From: Betaproteobacteria bacterium
Lineage (GTDB): Bacteria; Pseudomonadota; Gammaproteobacteria; Burkholderiales; SG8-39
Length of the DNA stretch: 8,354 bases
NCBI GenBank assembly: GCA_019509895.1
Contig: JAEKLK010000005.1
Span: 1-8,354, forward strand
Direction: 5' to 3'
Part shown: one piece after another, positions 6,701 through 8,354 of the stretch
Layout of the letters: each line of letters starts with the position of its first letter
Numbering within the stretch: position 1 is the stretch's first letter
Notes under the pieces: generated by a model
Told to the model about the DNA's origin: nothing
Databases searched by the model: none
Seen by the model: only the letters and a program-made list of their open reading frames with translations
Position numbers and translations under genes: made by a program

Positions 6701-8354
6701 ACGGCGACCGGCACGCTCACTTCGACCGACGTCGATGGCGTGGCCAACGCCTTCACGGCGCAGGCGAGCGCGTCGAGCACCGGCGGCTACGGCACCTACA
6801 CGATGACCGCCGGCGGCGTGTGGACCTATACCGTGGACAACAGCAATGCGTCCGTTCAGGCGCTGAACGTTGGGCAAACCCTCACCGACACCTTTAGCGT
6901 CACGGCGGCCGACGGTACGCCGCAAGTCATCACCATCACCATCAACGGCCGTAACGATGCAGCGACATTGAGCTCTGCGTCGGTAAGCCTGACGGAGACG
7001 AATGCGCCGCTGTCGAGCAGCGGCACTCTGACGATCTCGGATATGGACAGTCCGCAAACGTTCGTGGCGCAGGCGAACGTCGCGGGCACCTACGGAACCT
7101 TCTCTATCGCGACGAATGGCGCCTGGACCTACACCGCGAGCAGCGCCTACAACAACCTGAACGTCGGGCAATCGGTGTCCGACACGTTTACGGTCTCGGC
7201 GGCCGACGGCACGAGCACGACGGTGCAGGTGACGATCAACGGCACGAACGACGCCGCGGTGCTGAGCTCGGCGAGTGCACTGGTGACCGAGACGAACGCG
7301 CCGCTTACGACCGGCGGCACGCTCACGATCACGGATGTCGATAGCGCGCAAAGCTTCGTCGCGCAAACAAATGTGGCTGGGACGTACGGCCGCTTTTCAA
7401 TTGCGTCCAACGGCGCGTGGACCTACACGGCCAACAGTGCCTACGACAGCCTCAATGTCGGCCAATCGGTCTCCGACACATTTACCGTCTCGTCCGCCGA
7501 CGGCACCGCAACCACCGTCCAAGTCACCATCCAAGGCAGCAACGATGCGGCGGTGCTGAGCTCTGCCAGCGTGGCGCTGTCCGAGACCAATGCGCCGCTA
7601 TCGACGGGCGGGACGCTCACCATCACGGATGTCGACAGCGCGCAGACGTTTGTCGCCCAGTCGAACATTGCCGGCACGTACGGCACGTTCTCGATCGCGA
7701 CGAATGGTGCGTGGACCTATACGGCGAGCAGCGCCAACAACAACCTCAACGTTGGTCAATCGGTGTCCGATATGTTCACCGTGTCGGCAGCCGACGGCAC
7801 CACCACCACCGTGCAGGTAACGATCAACGGCACCAACGACGCGGCGGTACTGAGCTCGGCGAGCGCGGTGCTGACGGAGACGAATGCGCCGCTGTCGACC
7901 AGCGGGACGCTGACCATCTCCGACGTGGACAGCCCGCAGACGTTCATTGCGCAGGCCAACCTGGCCGGCACCTATGGGCAGTTCTCCATTGCGGCGAACG
8001 GGGCCTGGACGTACACGGCCAATAGCGCGTACGACAATCTGAACGTCGGCCAATCGGTCTCCGACACTTTTACCGTGTCGTCGGCCGACGGCACGACGAC
8101 GACCGTGCAGGTCACGATCCAGGGAAGCAACGATGCCGCGGTACTGAGCTCTGCGACCGTGGCCCTGTCGGAAACCAACGCGCCGCTCGCGACTGGCGGC
8201 ACGCTCACCATCACAGACGTCGACAGCGCGCAGACGTTCGTCGCGCAGTCGAACGTCGCCGGTACGTACGGCACCTTCTCGATCGCGACCAACGGTGCTT
8301 GGACGTATACGGCGACCAGCGCCTACAACAACCTCAACGTGGGTCAATCGGTGT
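3788..8354 (+). CDS. Giant DUF4347/cadherin-like/VCBS-repeat surface protein (adhesin-like), N-terminal part
   Basis: This ORF reads without a stop from the ATG at 3788 to the window edge, at least 1522 residues, and its C-terminus is not seen. Domain order: a Lys/Arg-rich start with LEPRMLFDGA at residues 19-28; an Ala/Pro-rich linker (about 29-97); a DUF4347-type domain (about 98-262); an unassigned beta-rich domain with SLFDIDTG (about 265-476); a jelly-roll-like domain (about 493-653); two cadherin-like domains (about 655-785 and 786-947) joined by NDAP; one 109-residue VCBS unit from N947; and 98-residue VCBS repeats from N1056 onward. There is no classical Sec signal peptide. Proteins of this build are usually secreted by type 1 systems through a C-terminal signal and act in adhesion or biofilm formation, but the needed C-terminus lies outside the window. 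Only one Cys (C196) was noticed, and Asp, Asn, Gly and Thr abound, as in calcium-binding extracellular repeat proteins. It is preceded by the M50/HlyD fusion gene at 20 bases. Confidence 0.95.
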   Translation, partial: MSKKSAGKPRKKRTKLLALEPRMLFDGALGADVAAQANATQQADTHAQADAGISDAKAPAALPEDTKAPSAPAQADAGVKPAPERLDAQPAAPQRNEVVFIDTTVEDYKDLLANVNPNAKVVLLDASRDGVSQIAEFLAHESNVDAVHIVSHGSEGMLQLGTASLDVFSMARTYGAQLAEIGTHLTRGADILVYGCDFGKGALGNAAATELSWLTKADVAASTDLTGAADLGGNWTFERNVGAIETNIAFDAGVQRTFHNVLETLDWDKQTWTAGAASGSYSLAGGTVTVTLTLRNADGSLAAGNPFTAGYPADGQALLDGDLAQNNLQVNLKAAAFANSGQYVDVTLSFSQPGGVSNVSFSLFDIDTGVAGGGAGGAVDKITVSATNSGGTIVPATVKTDPRVAAGSQTWASSSSPAGTVITGNNPVANTGAGAENGTAIVAFDQSGITQISIKYQNVNLAFAQAIGLHDISFDAPPVAPQLDLNPADARPYALETFSSASYSNASGGALPWNGNWVETDAAGGGAAAGNVKITGGELSISKASQSIQRAIDLSAQSTDYLNRLSFDYRTTAGVDLGSDKIDVQISSNGGGSWTTLDVLDLGGSASGSKSYDISAYSGANTVVRFITEAGAFTKNPKFESLNFDNVAVTAQPTSYTASYTENGSPINITNGASINDNSANMSGAAITITNRVAGDVLSASTAGTSIAAAYNSATGVLTLSGADTRAHYEQVLRTVQFSSTSDDPTAGGTNTARVVSFVVTDSTANASNTARSTVNVVGVNDAPTLTATAANPTFTEGPGSSQAAPVSLFSAASINTVESGQGLLGLTFTVGGLQDGANERLNVDGTTIALGANSSGTTAGNGMSYTVTLSGGTATVALTKASAVSVASMQTLINGLTYQNTNIDNPTSGVRTFTLTNLRDSGGTALGGVDTASLSLASTATVAAVNDAAVISGTTTGSVIEAGAAGAGTPTATGTLTSTDVDGVANAFTAQASASSTGGYGTYTMTAGGVWTYTVDNSNASVQALNVGQTLTDTFSVTAADGTPQVITITINGRNDAATLSSASVSLTETNAPLSSSGTLTISDMDSPQTFVAQANVAGTYGTFSIATNGAWTYTASSAYNNLNVGQSVSDTFTVSAADGTSTTVQVTINGTNDAAVLSSASALVTETNAPLTTGGTLTITDVDSAQSFVAQTNVAGTYGRFSIASNGAWTYTANSAYDSLNVGQSVSDTFTVSSADGTATTVQVTIQGSNDAAVLSSASVALSETNAPLSTGGTLTITDVDSAQTFVAQSNIAGTYGTFSIATNGAWTYTASSANNNLNVGQSVSDMFTVSAADGTTTTVQVTINGTNDAAVLSSASAVLTETNAPLSTSGTLTISDVDSPQTFIAQANLAGTYGQFSIAANGAWTYTANSAYDNLNVGQSVSDTFTVSSADGTTTTVQVTIQGSNDAAVLSSATVALSETNAPLATGGTLTITDVDSAQTFVAQSNVAGTYGTFSIATNGAWTYTATSAYNNLNVGQSV
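4079..4573 (+). other. DUF4347-type domain of the giant protein
   Basis: Residues about 98-262 (from VVFIDTTVEDYKDLL to TFHNVL) match the DUF4347 pattern found near the N-terminus of giant bacterial repeat proteins: a strand VVLLDASRDGVSQIAEFL, then VHIVSHGSEGMLQLG, then DILVYGCDFGKG, and a C-terminal GGNWTFERNVG segment. H152 in SHG and C196 in YGC are each preceded by a hydrophobic strand. The domain assignment is from recalled family features. Its function is not established. Confidence 0.8.
4580..5215 (+). other. Unassigned beta-rich domain of the giant protein
   Basis: Residues about 265-476, starting LDWDKQTWTAG and ending LHDISFDAPP, alternate hydrophobic and Thr/Ser/Gly residues as in an extracellular beta-sandwich. 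The segment SLFDIDTG (362-369, with D365 and D367) followed by VDKITVSATN could form a metal-binding loop. I do not recognise a named family. Confidence 0.5.
5264..5750 (+). other. Jelly-roll-like (MAM/carbohydrate-binding-like) domain of the giant protein
   Basis: Residues about 493-653 run from YALETFSSASYSNASGG through WNGNWVETD, ITGGELSIS, LSFDYRT, IDVQISSNGGGSWTTLDVL and YDISAYSG to NFDNVAVTAQP. This succession (damaged-strand start, NW/E..D motif, 'SxDGGxSWTTL', final 'FDNVxV') is typical of jelly-roll modules that bind glycans or mediate contacts in extracellular enzymes and adhesins. Ligand unknown. Confidence 0.55.
5751..6625 (+). other. Two cadherin-like domains of the giant protein
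   Basis: The first (about 5751-6142) has YTENGSPINITNGASI, then GVLTLSGADTRAHYEQVLR, a pattern typical of bacterial cadherin-like modules, and ends in VNVVGVNDAPTL (N781-P784). The second (about 6143-6625) has FTEGPGSSQAAPVSLFSAAS, LLGLTFTVGGLQDGANERL, and MQTLINGLTYQNTNIDNP, and ends at the next ND linker. These are rigid spacer domains whose ND/DxD linkers commonly bind calcium. Boundaries are approximate. Confidence 0.65.
6626..6952 (+). repeat. Divergent lead VCBS unit (109 residues)
   Basis: Starts NDAAVISGTTTGSVIEAG and ends VITITINGR. It has the full VCBS pattern (GTLTSTDVD, YGTYTM...GVWTYTVDN, LNVGQTLTDTFSVTAADGT) but is 11 residues longer than the following units, with extra residues near EAGAAGAGTPTATG and around QASASSTGG. 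It is clearly diverged in sequence from the array that follows. Confidence 0.85.
6953..8354 (+). repeat. Tandem array of 294-base VCBS repeats
   Basis: Four complete units and one partial unit follow each other at exactly 294 bases (98 codons): 6953-7246, 7247-7540, 7541-7834, 7835-8128 and 8129 to the window edge (75 full codons). Each starts NDAA and has ETNAPL, GTLTI(T/S)D(V/M)DS, GTYG.FSIA.NGAWTYTA, LNVGQSVSD.FTVS(A/S)ADGT and ends VTINGT or VTIQGS. This matches the VCBS repeat of about 99 residues found in Vibrio, Colwellia, Bradyrhizobium and Shewanella giant proteins. The units are nearly identical as protein but differ at many third codon positions. The array continues beyond the window, so total copy number is unknown. 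Confidence 0.95.

Noticed and set aside
3725..7366. A 1213-codon open frame on the minus strand, antisense to the giant protein
   Set aside because: Its translation is an Arg/Gly/Ala/Val-rich low-complexity string with no domain. It arises because GC-rich codons in the sense strand rarely give stops in this antisense frame. The plus-strand reading has recognisable domains throughout.
7147..8347. Several similar minus-strand ORFs (about 70-250 codons) resembling one another
   Set aside because: They are antisense echoes of the 294-base VCBS repeats. Their mutual similarity comes from the sense-strand repeats and not from a gene family.
6626..8354. Tandem repeats as a CRISPR array or satellite
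   Set aside because: Units are 294 bases, in frame and protein-coding, with no short repeat and spacer structure.

Overview
The window is GC-rich DNA with strong G/C preference at third codon positions. This suits a free-living proteobacterium, most likely beta- or gammaproteobacterial. I infer that from codon use and gene content only, because there is no rRNA or other phylogenetic marker here.

Layout. (1) Positions 2-1239 hold the 3' end of a molybdenum hydroxylase operon of the xanthine dehydrogenase/aldehyde oxidase family. It has the C-terminal part of the molybdopterin-binding large subunit followed, with a 4-base ATGA overlap, by the complete small [2Fe-2S] subunit. (2) A 61-codon minus-strand ORF at 1241-1426, convergent with that operon, reads as a small lipoprotein. 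(3) Positions 1427-1625 are non-coding and end in an A/T-rich island that is the likely promoter region for the rightward genes. (4) Positions 1626-3767 encode a 713-residue inner-membrane protein that joins a PqqD-like N-terminus, an M50/site-2-protease-like membrane core (HEHGH and FDGY motifs) and a C-terminal HlyD-like adaptor portion. (5) After 20 bases and a perfect AGGAGG ribosome binding site, a very long ORF starts at 3788 and is still open at the window end, giving at least 1522 residues. I translated it by hand and met no stop codon. It encodes a giant modular surface or secreted protein: basic N-terminus with an LEPRMLFDGA motif, DUF4347-type domain, several beta-rich domains, cadherin-like domains, one 109-residue VCBS unit, then a tandem array of exact 98-residue (294-base) VCBS repeats continuing past the edge.

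How the genes work together. The hydroxylase subunits form one enzyme module and look unrelated to the rest. The membrane protein and the giant protein look like one transcription unit, in which the M50/HlyD fusion probably serves export, processing or anchoring of the giant adhesin-like protein. The most interesting points are this pairing of an intramembrane-protease-like adaptor with a giant substrate, a possible caspase-type His/Cys dyad in the DUF4347 domain, the LEPR tag as a possible recognition signal, and the alternating, half-shifted pattern in the VCBS array.
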